From assembly GCF_009193155.1 (NCBI RefSeq), contig NZ_VUKD01000001.1, positions 372,001 to 436,000 on the forward strand: a stretch of 64,000 nucleotides of DNA, in the 5' to 3' direction. Each line of letters starts with the position of its first letter. Positions within the stretch are counted from its first letter, which is position 1. The notes under the pieces are model-generated. The model was not told where the DNA came from. It was given only the letters and a program-made list of their open reading frames with translations, and ran no database searches. Position numbers and translations under genes: made by a program. Positions 8,829-17,684 of the stretch are shown one piece after another. The DNA comes from Georgenia subflava (GTDB lineage: Bacteria; Actinomycetota; Actinomycetes; Actinomycetales; Actinomycetaceae).

Positions 8829-9779
8829 TCAGTCCCTCCCCGGGCGCAGCATGCGGATGTAGACCACGGAGAACAGGACACCGACGAGGAGCATCACCGT
8901 GGCGATGGCCGTGCCGTACCCGACGTCGAGGAAGTTGAAGGCCTCCTCGTAGGCGAGCAGCGGGAGCGTCATGGACCGGTTCGACGGCCCGCCGGCGGTC
9001 ATGACGAAGATGAGCGTGAAGACCGACAGGGTCTGCAGCGTGATGAGCATGAGGTTCGTCGCGATGGTGCCCTTGATGACCGGCAGGGTGATCCGGAACA
9101 GCCGCTGCGCCGGCCCGGCCCCGTCGATCTGGGCCGCCTCGACGATCTCCGGCGGGACGTCGTCGAGCGCGGCCCGGTAGACCATCATCGAGAAGGCCGT
9201 CCCGCGCCAGATGTTGGCGAGGATGACGGCGAACATCGGCGCGACGAACAGCCAGTTCGGCCCGTCGACGCCGACGAGGCCCAGCAGCTGGTTGAGCGTG
9301 CCCTCACCGGTGAAGAACGCGTACATCACGAACGCCGCCACGATCTCCGGCAGCACCCACGCCGCGACGACGACGCCGCCGATGAGCGCCGAGACCCCGC
9401 CGCTCGCCCGGGTCATGAGCAGCGCGAGCGCCATCCCGAGGACGTTCTGCCCGATGACGGCGGAGAACAGGACGAACACGACGGTGAGCACGACCGACCG
9501 CGGGAAGTCCGGGTCCTGCAGGAGGCGGACGTAGTTGTCGGCGCCGATCCACTGCGGGTCCTTCGCGTTCGGACCGGTCAGCGCCGCGTTGGTGAACGAG
9601 CCGTACAGCGACCACAGCACCGGCCCCGCCATGAAGAGCAGGAGCAGCACGACGGCGGGAGCCAGCGGCAGGATCCGCACCACCGTGCGCGCCACCTTGC
9701 GGGGCCGCCGCTGGGCGGTCCCGCCGGGGCGGGAGACGGACTCCCGCCCCGGCGCGACGCTCGTGCTCGTGGTCGACAT
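8829..9779 (-). CDS. Carbohydrate ABC transporter permease, MalF type
   Basis: A 316-residue permease with six predicted membrane spans and the EAA loop EIVEAAQIDGAGPAQRLFRI around 220. The N-terminal 35 residues are polar and rich in Arg. It sits 5 bp downstream of the binding-protein gene and 3 bp upstream of the MalG-type gene. Together they would form the membrane channel of a CUT1 oligosaccharide importer feeding the alpha-mannosidase. The ribosome site is weak (TAGGCGCG), consistent with translational coupling to the preceding gene. Confidence 0.9.
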   Translation of the reverse strand: MSTTSTSVAPGRESVSRPGGTAQRRPRKVARTVVRILPLAPAVVLLLLFMAGPVLWSLYGSFTNAALTGPNAKDPQWIGADNYVRLLQDPDFPRSVVLTVVFVLFSAVIGQNVLGMALALLMTRASGGVSALIGGVVVAAWVLPEIVAAFVMYAFFTGEGTLNQLLGLVGVDGPNWLFVAPMFAVILANIWRGTAFSMMVYRAALDDVPPEIVEAAQIDGAGPAQRLFRITLPVIKGTIATNLMLITLQTLSVFTLIFVMTAGGPSNRSMTLPLLAYEEAFNFLDVGYGTAIATVMLLVGVLFSVVYIRMLRPGRD

Positions 9780-9784
9780 CGCGC

Positions 9785-11164
9785 CTAGGACCCGCTGACG
9801 CCGTCGTCGCCGACGATGCCGACGAGGGCGTCGTCGTAGGCGGCCGCCGCCTCGGCCGGCTCGGCGGCGCCCGTGACGACCTGCTCGGTGGCCTCCTGGA
9901 TCGCGGCGGAGATGCGCGGGTAGTCGGCGGTGGCCGGACGGAAGTGGGTCACCTCGACCAGATCCGTGAAGAACTCGACGTACGGGTTGGCCTCGAGGTA
10001 GGACGCGTCGGCGGCGACGTCGTCGCGCACCGCGATCTGGGAGTTCTGGATCGTGTAGGCGAGGGAGTTCTCGAAGTTCATCGCCATGGCCAGGAACTCG
10101 AACGCCAGGTCAGGTGCCTCGCTCTGGGCACCGACGGCGAGGGTCCAGCCGCCGGACATGCTGACCTTCCCCGGTGCCTGGCCGTTCTGCGTCGGGAAGG
10201 CCGCGACGCCGATGTCGTCGGCGTACTCGGGCCACGGGAACGGGCCGCTCTCCTCCCAGAACGACGAGCCGTAGCTGCCCTCGACCACGCCGCCGAGCTG
10301 GGCGTCCGGCAGGCGGGTGTCGAAGATCGTCTGCCAGAGGTTGGCGTCGAGCGCCTCCTCGACCGGCACGGCGTAGCCGTCGTCGTAGAGGGTGTCGAGG
10401 AAGGTCAGTGCGTCCTCGAAGCCCTGCGTCCCGGTGTTCCAGGTCTGGCTCTCCTCGTCGTAGAGGCGGTCCTCGGTGCCGTACATCAGCGGCAGGAAGC
10501 TCTGCATGAGGGTGCCCTCGCCGGCCGGCTTGCCGGCGTACATGTGGAAGGGCACGACGTCGGGGTCGTGGGTCTTGATCTGCTCGGCGGTGTCGAGGAT
10601 GTCCTGCCACGACTCGGGCTGCCAGGGCAGCTCGACGCCGACGGCCTCCAGCAGCGGCTCGGAGTAGAAGATGCCGCGGGTGTCGGTGCCGAGCGGGATG
10701 GCGTAGATGCTGCCGTCGTCGCCCCGGCCGGCGCCGCGGGCGCCCTCGTTGAACTGCTCCCAGTCCTCCCACTCGGCGACGTAGTCGTCGAGGTTGAGCA
10801 GGTAGCCCGCCTCGACGTCGGAGCGCACGCGGAAGGTGTCCTCGTAGAACACGTCCGGGGCGGTGTCCGCCGACTGGTGCGAGAGCGCCAGCTGCGTGGC
10901 GTAGTCGTCCTCGGCCGCCTCGATGGGTGTCAGCTCGACGGTCACACCCTCGTGCGCGGCCTCGAACTCGGGCTTGATCTGGTTGAACAGCTCGTCCAGC
11001 GCGGTGATGCCCTCGGTGCGCTGGTACATGACGGTGATGGTCTCGGCCTCGCTGCCGCCCGTCTCACCGCCGTCGCCCTCGTCGTCGCCGCTCGAGCTGC
11101 AGCCGGCGAGTGCGAGCGTGCTCGCCAGAGCGAGCACGGAGGTGTTCCTGATGACGTGACGCAT
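9785..11164 (-). CDS. Sugar-binding lipoprotein of a CUT1 ABC importer
   Basis: A 459-residue extracellular solute-binding protein (family 1). The start MRHVIRNTS at 11164 is chosen over a longer in-frame start because GAAGGAGCACC precedes it and a lipoprotein signal follows directly, ending in the lipobox LALAGC (Cys about 21). The mature protein begins with an acidic Gly/Asp linker and carries the usual segments TDTRGIFYSEPLLEAVG and GKVSMSGGWTLAVG. First gene of the mannoside operon, divergent from a ROK regulator across an AT-rich 229-bp promoter region. Alpha-manno-oligosaccharides are the inferred ligand because of the GH38 gene. Confidence 0.9.
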   Translation of the reverse strand: MRHVIRNTSVLALASTLALAGCSSSGDDEGDGGETGGSEAETITVMYQRTEGITALDELFNQIKPEFEAAHEGVTVELTPIEAAEDDYATQLALSHQSADTAPDVFYEDTFRVRSDVEAGYLLNLDDYVAEWEDWEQFNEGARGAGRGDDGSIYAIPLGTDTRGIFYSEPLLEAVGVELPWQPESWQDILDTAEQIKTHDPDVVPFHMYAGKPAGEGTLMQSFLPLMYGTEDRLYDEESQTWNTGTQGFEDALTFLDTLYDDGYAVPVEEALDANLWQTIFDTRLPDAQLGGVVEGSYGSSFWEESGPFPWPEYADDIGVAAFPTQNGQAPGKVSMSGGWTLAVGAQSEAPDLAFEFLAMAMNFENSLAYTIQNSQIAVRDDVAADASYLEANPYVEFFTDLVEVTHFRPATADYPRISAAIQEATEQVVTGAAEPAEAAAAYDDALVGIVGDDGVSGS

Positions 11165-11220
11165 GGTGCTCCTTCGCTCCGGCCGCGGCACGACCCCCCG
11201 GTTCACCGGTCCGCGGTGCG

Positions 11221-11249
11221 TGGTTTACTACATCGTGTTGATTTAATCA
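11221..11249. promoter_or_regulatory. AT-rich promoter/operator between importer and ROK gene
   Basis: This is the only markedly AT-rich patch in the divergent intergenic region. It contains the palindrome TGATT-T-AATCA (11239-11249), next to TGGTTTACTACATCG. It is 57-85 bp upstream of the binding-protein start and 145 bp or more upstream of the ROK start, a good position for the ROK regulator to control both. Confidence 0.5.
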
Positions 11250-11393
11250 CGGGTGCGAGCTGCGTCACAATGCCCTGGTGGTCACCGATCGGTCACGATC
11301 TCTGGTTGTCCCGACGTCGACGGCCAGGAACGACCACACACGCGACCGGAACTCGTCGACCGAGAGGCGTCGGCCCGAGAGGAGGTGCACGCC

Positions 11394-12653
11394 GTGGTGC
11401 GCAGAGGAACCAACCCGGTACGGATCGGCTCGTACAACCAGACGGTGGTGCTCGACGCGATCCGCCGGTCCGGCGGCCTGAGCCGCGTCGAGCTCGCAGC
11501 GGCCACGGGCCTGTCCGCGCAGGCGGTCACGAACATCTGCCGCCGCCTCCTCGCCGCCGGCTTCGTGCAGGAGGCGGGCACCACGAACGTCGGGCGCGGC
11601 AAGCCGCGCACCCTGCTGCGGCTGGACGCCGACGCCCGTCTCGCCGTCGGGGTGCACGTGGACCCGGCGGTCGTCTCGGTGGGGCTGCTGAACCTCGAGG
11701 GTGCCCTGCTGGCCGAGGAACGGGTCGCGACCCCGTCGGCGCTCGACCCGCCCCGCGCCATCGCCACCATCACCGACGCGGTCGACGCCGCCATCGCTGC
11801 CGGACAGGCCGACCGCGGCCGGATCCTCGGTGTCGGTGTCGCCGCGCCCGGGCCGGTCGACCTCAGGCGCGGCGTCGTCGCGAACCCGCCCAACCTGCCG
11901 CAGTGGCACCACGTGCCGCTGCGCAAGGACCTGGCTGCCACCACCGGTCTGCCAGTGCTGCTGGACAAGGACGTGACAGCCGCCGCCGTGGCGGAGACCT
12001 GGTGGGGCAGCCCCGGCCGCGGCGGCACCATGGCGGTGCTCTACATCGGTACCGGCATCGGCGTCGGCCTCGTCGTGGACGGCAAGGTCGTGCGCGGCTC
12101 CTCCGGGAACGCCGGCGAGATCGGGCACGTCGTCGTCGACCCGGACGGACCGTACTGCGCCTGCGGCCAGCGGGGGTGCGTCGCGGTCACGGTGGCACCG
12201 GTGGCGCTGGTCGAGCAGGGCCGGCGAGCCGGCGTGCTCGACGCCCGGACGCCGTCGGACACGGCGGGAGCCGTCGTCGCCCTGTTCGACCGGGCCGACG
12301 CCGGCGACGTCGTCGCACGCGGGATCGTCGAGGACGCCGCGGCGGGCATGGCGCGTCTCGCGCTCGTCGTCACGAACTTGCTCGACCTGGACCGCCTCGT
12401 GCTGGGCGGGCCCTTCTGGAGCCGGCTGGAGCCCTACTACGCCGGGGCGGTGGCCGGCTTCCGGTCCGGCGCGGCCGCGCACCAGATCCACGACGTCGAG
12501 GTCGTCGGGACGAGCTTCGGGGAGCACTTCGGTGCCGTCGGTGCCGCCAGCCTCGTGCTCGACCAGGCCTTCTCAGCCCATCCCACGGCGCTCGTGGAGG
12601 ACCTGCGCGACGACAGCCCGCGCGCGCGGACCCGGCGGGCCGTCGCGAGCTGA
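11394..12653 (+). CDS. ROK-family transcriptional regulator of the mannoside operon
   Basis: A 419-residue regulator with an N-terminal winged helix (LSRVELAAATGLSAQAVTNI, about residues 27-46) and a C-terminal sugar-kinase-like ROK domain. The GTG at 11394 is chosen because AGGAGG lies 8 bp before it. The ROK domain shows GNAGEIGHVVVDPDG with the ExGH sugar-contact motif, and the zinc motif CACGQRGC. The catalytic-base region of true ROK kinases (LDKDVTAAAV) reads DKD where kinases usually have ND, so a regulatory rather than kinase role fits. Such proteins usually release DNA on binding a sugar or sugar phosphate. Divergent position makes it the likely local repressor. Confidence 0.88.
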   Translation: MVRRGTNPVRIGSYNQTVVLDAIRRSGGLSRVELAAATGLSAQAVTNICRRLLAAGFVQEAGTTNVGRGKPRTLLRLDADARLAVGVHVDPAVVSVGLLNLEGALLAEERVATPSALDPPRAIATITDAVDAAIAAGQADRGRILGVGVAAPGPVDLRRGVVANPPNLPQWHHVPLRKDLAATTGLPVLLDKDVTAAAVAETWWGSPGRGGTMAVLYIGTGIGVGLVVDGKVVRGSSGNAGEIGHVVVDPDGPYCACGQRGCVAVTVAPVALVEQGRRAGVLDARTPSDTAGAVVALFDRADAGDVVARGIVEDAAAGMARLALVVTNLLDLDRLVLGGPFWSRLEPYYAGAVAGFRSGAAAHQIHDVEVVGTSFGEHFGAVGAASLVLDQAFSAHPTALVEDLRDDSPRARTRRAVAS

Positions 12654-12817
12654 CGCATGGCCCCGAGCTCAGCGCCCGCCCCCAGCCCAGCCGCCCACCA
12701 CAGCTGAGCAACCCAGCGCCGCCGATCGTGCCCCCTCTGCACCTCGTCCTCGACGCACCGGCGGGTACTGTGCCGCATCGTGCGATGTCACTGTGCGAGC
12801 TGTCGCGGGAGCCCGAT

Positions 12818-13315
12818 CTACGTGCTGCCGGCGGTGTCGACGTCCTGGACCAGTCGGGGCGTGCGCCGCTCCCCGACCAGGCGGAACCACTCGGAAGCGG
12901 GGTACGAGAGCCGCACCACGAAGTAGTTGAGGTACTCCACGACCCCGAACGCCCAGACCGCGAGGACGAGCACGGTCACGTCGGCTCGGTCGGGCAGCCG
13001 CACGAGGATGCCGACCAGACCGGCCGCCAGAATCAGGGGGTCGATGACTCTGAACCCGCGGTAGAGCCGCGCGAGCCGGGCAGGCATCGGCCGCCGCCCC
13101 ACCCAGGTGCGCGCGAGCAGCCAGTAGGCGCCGGCCTGCACGAGCACGACGAGCAGCGGGACGAGCGCGCACCACAGGGCGGTCGTGCCGTCGATGCCGA
13201 GCCGTGGCGCGACGGCCCACGCGGCGCCACCGGCGAACAGGGCGGCAGCCACGAGCTCGCCGGCGCCCAGGCTGAGGTACTTGCGCCGCAGCCGGTCGCG
13301 CCGATCGTCCATCAC
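12818..13315 (-). CDS. Small membrane protein of unknown function
   Basis: A 164-165-residue protein with four hydrophobic segments (around 20-38, 44-66, 88-104 and 112-132) and Arg-rich loops (RRDRLRRKY at the N-terminus). The start is either GTG at 13315 or ATG at 13312; both are preceded only by a weak AGGGTCG. It is flanked by convergent ROK and same-strand aldolase genes and separated from the aldolase by a hairpin, so it seems to be its own unit. I do not recognise a family beyond a general conserved membrane protein. Confidence 0.65.
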   Translation of the reverse strand: MMDDRRDRLRRKYLSLGAGELVAAALFAGGAAWAVAPRLGIDGTTALWCALVPLLVVLVQAGAYWLLARTWVGRRPMPARLARLYRGFRVIDPLILAAGLVGILVRLPDRADVTVLVLAVWAFGVVEYLNYFVVRLSYPASEWFRLVGERRTPRLVQDVDTAGST

Positions 13316-13367
13316 CGAACGACCCTAGCTGCGCGCCGTCGTCACTCATCTCGTGAACGAGGGCGGG

Positions 13368-13391
13368 CAGACCGCCACCGACAGCGGTCTG
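13368..13391 (-). terminator. Hairpin ending the AI-2/aldolase operon
   Basis: 8-bp stem CAGACCGC/GCGGTCTG with an 8-nt loop, 34 bp after the class II aldolase stop. It closes the long minus-strand Lsr-type gene set. Confidence 0.55.
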
Positions 13392-13424
13392 ACGTGGCAG
13401 GAGAGCTCGGCGCACCCGGCTGGG

Positions 13425-14636
13425 CTACGAGGCTCCTGGCGCCGTCGCGCCCCGCAGCCGGCGCTGCTCGAGCTCCCAGTACTCGATGTCGAAGGCCTGC
13501 CCCTCGGTCACCGTCCGGTACCCGCCGAGCCGCTCGGCGGCGGCGATGATGCGGATCGTGTGCCGGTAGATGTCCATCACGGCGTGCGCGGTCTTCGCGT
13601 CAGGGCCGGTCGTGACCAGACCGAGCTCGGGATCGAGGATGACGCGCGGGGTCGGGTCGAGCATGACGACCCCCGGTGAGCGCTGTGCGTGGCGCTCGAA
13701 GTAGTCGACGTAGTCGCTGACGTAGCGGGCCACGTCCCGGCCGAGCATCGGTACCCGCTTCGTGCGGATGACGTGCTCGAGCGTGGTGGGCCCCTGCTGC
13801 GACACCACCGGGAGGTCCTCGCGGGCGACGAAGTGGCGGACCGCGGCGTCGGTGCACACCGCCACCGACAGCCCTCGCCCGGCGTGGCGGTCCAGCTCCT
13901 CGCGCAGGTCCGCCGGGACCAGCGCCGGGGCGTCGAGCTCCGCGAACGGACGCGTCAGGGGTGCCGCCTCTCGGGCGAGGAAGTCCTCGGCCCGCTCGAC
14001 CAGCTCGACGTGGCGGTCGTACGCGTCGGAGACGTTCTCACCCATCGTAAAGAGCCCGTGGTGCGCGAGGACGATGGCCGTGGGGCGCTCGTCCCGGCGC
14101 TCGTGCCAGGCGGCGGACGCCTGCACCGCCAGGTCGAAACCGGGCATCACGTACGGCACGACGATGACGTCGTCGCCGAGCACGTCCGTCACGAGGTCGA
14201 GCCCGTGCACCGTGTCCGTGAGCGCCACGATCGCGTCCGCGTGGGTGTGGAGCACGGAGCGGAACGGCAGTGCGTGGTGCAGGAGACTCTCGATCGTCGG
14301 CGCCGGTGAACCCTCCCGGCTCGCGTCCTCGTACCCGGCCATCATCTCCAGATCGCCGAGCCGGGGGCCTGCGAGCATCGCCGCCAGCCGTGCCCGGTCG
14401 AGCTGGACCAGCCCCTCCGCGTCCAGGCTGCCGAGGTCGAAGCCCGAGGCCTTCGCCCAGAGGTCGTCCGCGGTCTTGACCGAGGTGTTGCCGCCCCCGT
14501 GCAGCACGAGGAAGGGGTCGCGTCCGAGCAGCCGGGAGGCGTGCAGCGTCTCGGCCCGGCCCCGTCCGGCCGACTGTTCCGCCTGTGCGGTCAGATCGAT
14601 CCCGGTCGGCGTCCCCCACCGCATCAGCCGGCGCAC
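13425..14636 (-). CDS. Class II (zinc) aldolase/adducin family protein
   Basis: A 403-residue protein of the class II aldolase family, close in layout to the N-terminal aldolase half of rhamnulose-phosphate aldolase/dehydrogenase fusions. Features are HGGGNTSVK (substrate phosphate loop), the zinc ligands in HTHADAIVALTD and the third His in LAHHGLFTMGEN. The GTG at 14636 is chosen for the AAGGAGAACAG in front of it. Such enzymes cleave ketose phosphates to dihydroxyacetone phosphate and an aldehyde. It is the last gene of the Lsr-type set, 105 bp after lsrF behind a hairpin, so expression may be lower or separate. A class II aldolase is not part of the enterobacterial Lsr pathway. Confidence 0.85.
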   Translation of the reverse strand: MRRLMRWGTPTGIDLTAQAEQSAGRGRAETLHASRLLGRDPFLVLHGGGNTSVKTADDLWAKASGFDLGSLDAEGLVQLDRARLAAMLAGPRLGDLEMMAGYEDASREGSPAPTIESLLHHALPFRSVLHTHADAIVALTDTVHGLDLVTDVLGDDVIVVPYVMPGFDLAVQASAAWHERRDERPTAIVLAHHGLFTMGENVSDAYDRHVELVERAEDFLAREAAPLTRPFAELDAPALVPADLREELDRHAGRGLSVAVCTDAAVRHFVAREDLPVVSQQGPTTLEHVIRTKRVPMLGRDVARYVSDYVDYFERHAQRSPGVVMLDPTPRVILDPELGLVTTGPDAKTAHAVMDIYRHTIRIIAAAERLGGYRTVTEGQAFDIEYWELEQRRLRGATAPGAS

Positions 14637-14705
14637 CTGTTCTCCTTCCACGGGACGGCACACTGCGTCCACCATAGGCAACCGTCGTCCCCGTCGAGGA
14701 CGCGG

Positions 14706-14736
14706 CGGTGTGCCCGCCGCGCGGACGGGCACACCG
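14706..14736 (-). terminator. Hairpin between lsrF and the class II aldolase gene
   Basis: Perfect 11-bp stem CGGTGTGCCCG/CGGGCACACCG with a 9-nt loop, starting 6 bp after the lsrF stop codon. It could stop or attenuate transcription before the aldolase gene. Confidence 0.6.
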
Positions 14737-14741
14737 GTCGG

Positions 14742-15629
14742 TCAGTCCTGCGCGCCGCCGGAGAGGTTGGCGTACATGGCTGACGCGTCGTCGGCGCTCA
14801 TCCCCGTGTGGACGACGGCGCGAACGGCCTGGATCATCGCCTTCGGGTTCTGCCGCTGGAAGATGTTCCTCCCCATGTCCACCCCCGCCGCGCCCTGGTC
14901 GATGGCGCGCCGGGCCATGGTCAGCGCGTCACGCACGGGCAGCTTCTTGCCCCCGGCCATGATCACCGGCACCGGGCAGGCCGAGGTGACCTGGTCGAAG
15001 CCCTCGTCGCAGTAGTAGGTCTTGACCATCTGCGCACCGAGCTCGGCGATGATGCGGGTGGCGAGACCGAGGTACCGGGCGTCGCGGACGAGCTCCTTGC
15101 CCACCGCGGTCACGCCGAGCACCGGGATGCCGTGCTGCAGCCCCGCGTCCACGAGCCGGGTCATGTTGTGCACGGACTGCGTCTCGTTCTCGCCACCGAC
15201 GAAGACCTGGACCGCCACGGCGCTGGCGTCGATCCGGACCGCGTCGGAGATGTCCATCGCGATGCGCTCGTCTGAGAGCTCCTTGAGGATCGAGGGGCCG
15301 CCGGACGCGCGCACGACCAGGGCGTTGGTGCTGCTCGGCGGGATGACGGTGCGGATGATCCCGCGGGTGGCCATGAGGGCGTCTGCCTCCGGGGCGAGCG
15401 GCACGATGTTCAGGTCCACCCGCTCGAGGCCGCTGGTCGGGCCCTGGAAGTACCCGTGGTCGAAGGCCAGCATGACCGTCTTGGCCGAGTCGGCGTCGAA
15501 GATGCGCCCGAGCCGGTGCTTCATGCCGAAGTCGAGGCTGGCCGCGCCCTTGACGTGGAACCCTCCTGACTCCTGCGGGGTGTCGACGTGGTAGTGCTTC
15601 GCGGCGAGGTTGCCTTCGAGGTCAGCCAT
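14742..15629 (-). CDS. lsrF: LsrF-type 3-hydroxy-5-phosphonooxypentane-2,4-dione thiolase
   Basis: A 295-residue class I aldolase-fold protein that closely follows E. coli LsrF (291 residues) throughout. Landmarks are KTVMLAFDHGYFQGPTSGLER, DALMATRGIIRTV, GVTAVGKELVRDARYLGLAT, AQMVKTYYCDEGF, PVIMAGGKKLP and AAGVDMGRNIFQ. LsrF transfers an acetyl group from the isomerised phospho-AI-2 to coenzyme A, giving acetyl-CoA and dihydroxyacetone phosphate. The Lys of KTYY and the Asp/His of FDHG are in place. It lies 50 bp behind the cupin gene in the lsrR-K-cupin-F unit. A related DeoC/LacD aldolase role is possible, but the match is specific to LsrF. Confidence 0.9.
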   Translation of the reverse strand: MADLEGNLAAKHYHVDTPQESGGFHVKGAASLDFGMKHRLGRIFDADSAKTVMLAFDHGYFQGPTSGLERVDLNIVPLAPEADALMATRGIIRTVIPPSSTNALVVRASGGPSILKELSDERIAMDISDAVRIDASAVAVQVFVGGENETQSVHNMTRLVDAGLQHGIPVLGVTAVGKELVRDARYLGLATRIIAELGAQMVKTYYCDEGFDQVTSACPVPVIMAGGKKLPVRDALTMARRAIDQGAAGVDMGRNIFQRQNPKAMIQAVRAVVHTGMSADDASAMYANLSGGAQD

Positions 15630-15679
15630 CTGTCAGGTTTCCGTTTCTCTCAGTGCGGTACGGGGGGTAGGGCGGGGCG

Positions 15680-16066
15680 CTAGCGCGCGCTCTTCACGAC
15701 GTCCGGGACCGGCTCACCCGGGGTCCACGGCACCTGCACGCCGTCGTCCGGGTCGTACGGCGCCTTGACGAACAGCGCACGGAAGTCGGCGTCCGACTCG
15801 TTGACGAAGTAGTGCATCTCGCCGGGTTCGCACCGGTAGACGTCGCCGGCGCGGACCGTGTAGCTGTCCGTGCAGTCGATCCACATGGTCGCCTCCCCCT
15901 CGAGGACGACGAACGTCTCCTCGATCGCGGCGTGGTAGTGGTTCGACGCGTCGTCCCCGGGGCGCAGGCGCACCACCCCGAAGTCGGTGCGCGGGCCGCG
16001 CAGCAGGTACCCGGGGCCGTACTCGCCGAACCGGTACGGCGCGTCGTCGACCTTGCTGGTCTCCAT
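15680..16066 (-). CDS. Cupin protein in the position of LsrG
   Basis: A 128-residue cupin whose metal ligands are visible in NHYHAAIEETFVVLEG (His, His, Glu) and PGEMHYFVNES (final His). It lies 18 bp after the kinase gene and 50 bp before lsrF, so it is almost certainly co-translated with the AI-2 pathway enzymes. In enterobacteria the step between LsrK and LsrF is isomerisation of phospho-DPD by LsrG, a small ferredoxin-fold protein that is absent here. A metal cupin is chemically able to isomerise such a hydroxy-ketone, so a non-homologous LsrG replacement is a reasonable hypothesis, not an established fact. The ATG is preceded by GAGGATCGAGAAC. Confidence 0.8.
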   Translation of the reverse strand: METSKVDDAPYRFGEYGPGYLLRGPRTDFGVVRLRPGDDASNHYHAAIEETFVVLEGEATMWIDCTDSYTVRAGDVYRCEPGEMHYFVNESDADFRALFVKAPYDPDDGVQVPWTPGEPVPDVVKSAR

Positions 16067-16084
16067 GTTCTCGATCCTCTTCTC

Positions 16085-17641
16085 TCAGGTTCCGGGGGCT
16101 TGCCACATGGGGGTGGTGACTCCCGCTGTCATCAGTTCGCGCTGGGCGGTGTACGCCTGCGCCCACCGCTCGATCACCGGCGCGTACGCCTCGTGGTTGT
16201 CCGCCACCGGCTCGACGTCGCGGTCCCAGCGGATCCAGCTCGCGGCGGCCTCCGCCGGGCCCGCGTACTCGCCACCGGCGCTGGCGGCGCAGGCGGCGGC
16301 ACCCTGGGCGGTCGCCTCCGTCACCACCGGGATCCGCAGCGGTCGACCGAGGACGTCGGCGACGATCTGGGTCCACACCTCGCTCCTCGCGGATCCTCCC
16401 GCGAGGACCACCTGCTCGGGGTGCGCGCCGCTGAAGTCCTCGACGAGGGCGAGGTTGGCGCGGGCCACGATCGCCGCGTTCTCGAGCAGCGAGCGGAACA
16501 TCGCGGCACGGAGCCGGGCGCCGCCGTCGAGCGGCAGGTTGAGGAACGACGGGGCCGCGTGCTTCCAGCGCCGGTAGTTCATGACGTCGGAGAAGATCGG
16601 GATGACGCCGTCGGACCCGATCGGGATCTCGGCGGCGGCCTCGGCGAGCAGGTCGAGGGGGTTGCGGTTCTGCTCGGTCGCGGCGGCGACCTCGGGGCCG
16701 GCGAAGGTGTCGCGGAACCACCGCACCGCGGTGCCCGCGTGGAACGCGATGGCCTCGGCCTGCCACAGTCCGGGCACCGCCGCGGCGTTGACCCGCACCC
16801 GCATCTGCGGATCCGTGACCGGCTCGGCCAGGTTGACCATCTGCTGCCAGAAGGTGCCGGCGACGACGAGTGCCTGCCCGGGCTCGACCAGGCCGACCCC
16901 GAGGGCGGCGAGCTGTGCGTCCCCACCACCGACAACGACGAGGGTCCGCGTCGACAGGCCGGTCTCCTCGGCCGCCCGGGAGGTCACGGGGCCGAGGACG
17001 GTCCCCGGTTCGACGACCTGGGGCAGCAGGTCGCTGCGCAGGCCGCAGACGGCGGCGAGCTCGGCGTCGGCGTCCCGGGTGGCGAGGGACAGCAGGCCGG
17101 ACGTGGAGCCGTTCGAGGGTTCCATCGCCCGGACGCCGGAGAGCCGGTACAGGACCCACTCGCTGAGCATGAGTACCGTGCTGGCGCGTTCGTAGAGCTC
17201 GGGCCGGTGGCGTGCCAGCCACAGCAGCCGGGGCTGGGCGGCAAGGGCGAAGGTCTGGCCGGACCGGTGGTAGACCAGCTCCTCCACGGTGGCGTCCCCG
17301 GCGAGCTCGGCGACCTCGGCACCCGCCCGGGCGTCGACGTTCGCGCAGGCCCAGATCTCGTCGCCGGCGGCGTCGAGGACCACGAGCCCCTCGCGCATCG
17401 ACGTGGCGCTGACGGCCCGGACGTCCGTGGGCCCGAGGCCGGCGGAGCCGAGCGCCTCGCGCACGACCTCGACGACGAGCGACCAGTTGCGCTCGACGGC
17501 GAATCCCATCGACGCCGGCACACCCGGCTCCGGGTCGTGCTCCCACGACCGGCTGGCCGTCGCGGCCACGGCGCCCGCGGCGTCGAAGACCACCGCGCGC
17601 ACCGATCCGGTGCCGGCGTCGATCGCTACGACATGACTCAT
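16085..17641 (-). CDS. lsrK: LsrK-type autoinducer-2 kinase (FGGY family)
   Basis: A 518-residue FGGY-family kinase that tracks E. coli LsrK along its length. Shared blocks are AIDAGTGSVRAVVFD (phosphate-1 loop), SATSMREGLVVLD, WACANVDARAG, GQTFALAAQPRLLWLARHRP, VVGGGDAQLAALGVG, GTFWQQMVNLAEPVTDPQM, GVIPIFSDVMNYRRW and the C-terminal MWQAPGT. LsrK phosphorylates imported DPD at C5, trapping it and making the inducer that inactivates LsrR. The start MSHVVAIDAGTGS at 17641 is set by homology and GGAAGAGGAACGAG upstream; the frame is open far upstream but without homology. It lies 43 bp after lsrR and 18 bp before the cupin gene. Confidence 0.92.
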   Translation of the reverse strand: MSHVVAIDAGTGSVRAVVFDAAGAVAATASRSWEHDPEPGVPASMGFAVERNWSLVVEVVREALGSAGLGPTDVRAVSATSMREGLVVLDAAGDEIWACANVDARAGAEVAELAGDATVEELVYHRSGQTFALAAQPRLLWLARHRPELYERASTVLMLSEWVLYRLSGVRAMEPSNGSTSGLLSLATRDADAELAAVCGLRSDLLPQVVEPGTVLGPVTSRAAEETGLSTRTLVVVGGGDAQLAALGVGLVEPGQALVVAGTFWQQMVNLAEPVTDPQMRVRVNAAAVPGLWQAEAIAFHAGTAVRWFRDTFAGPEVAAATEQNRNPLDLLAEAAAEIPIGSDGVIPIFSDVMNYRRWKHAAPSFLNLPLDGGARLRAAMFRSLLENAAIVARANLALVEDFSGAHPEQVVLAGGSARSEVWTQIVADVLGRPLRIPVVTEATAQGAAACAASAGGEYAGPAEAAASWIRWDRDVEPVADNHEAYAPVIERWAQAYTAQRELMTAGVTTPMWQAPGT

Positions 17642-17684
17642 GCTCTCGTTCCTCTTCCCGTTGTGCCGACGGACCTCTCCACGG

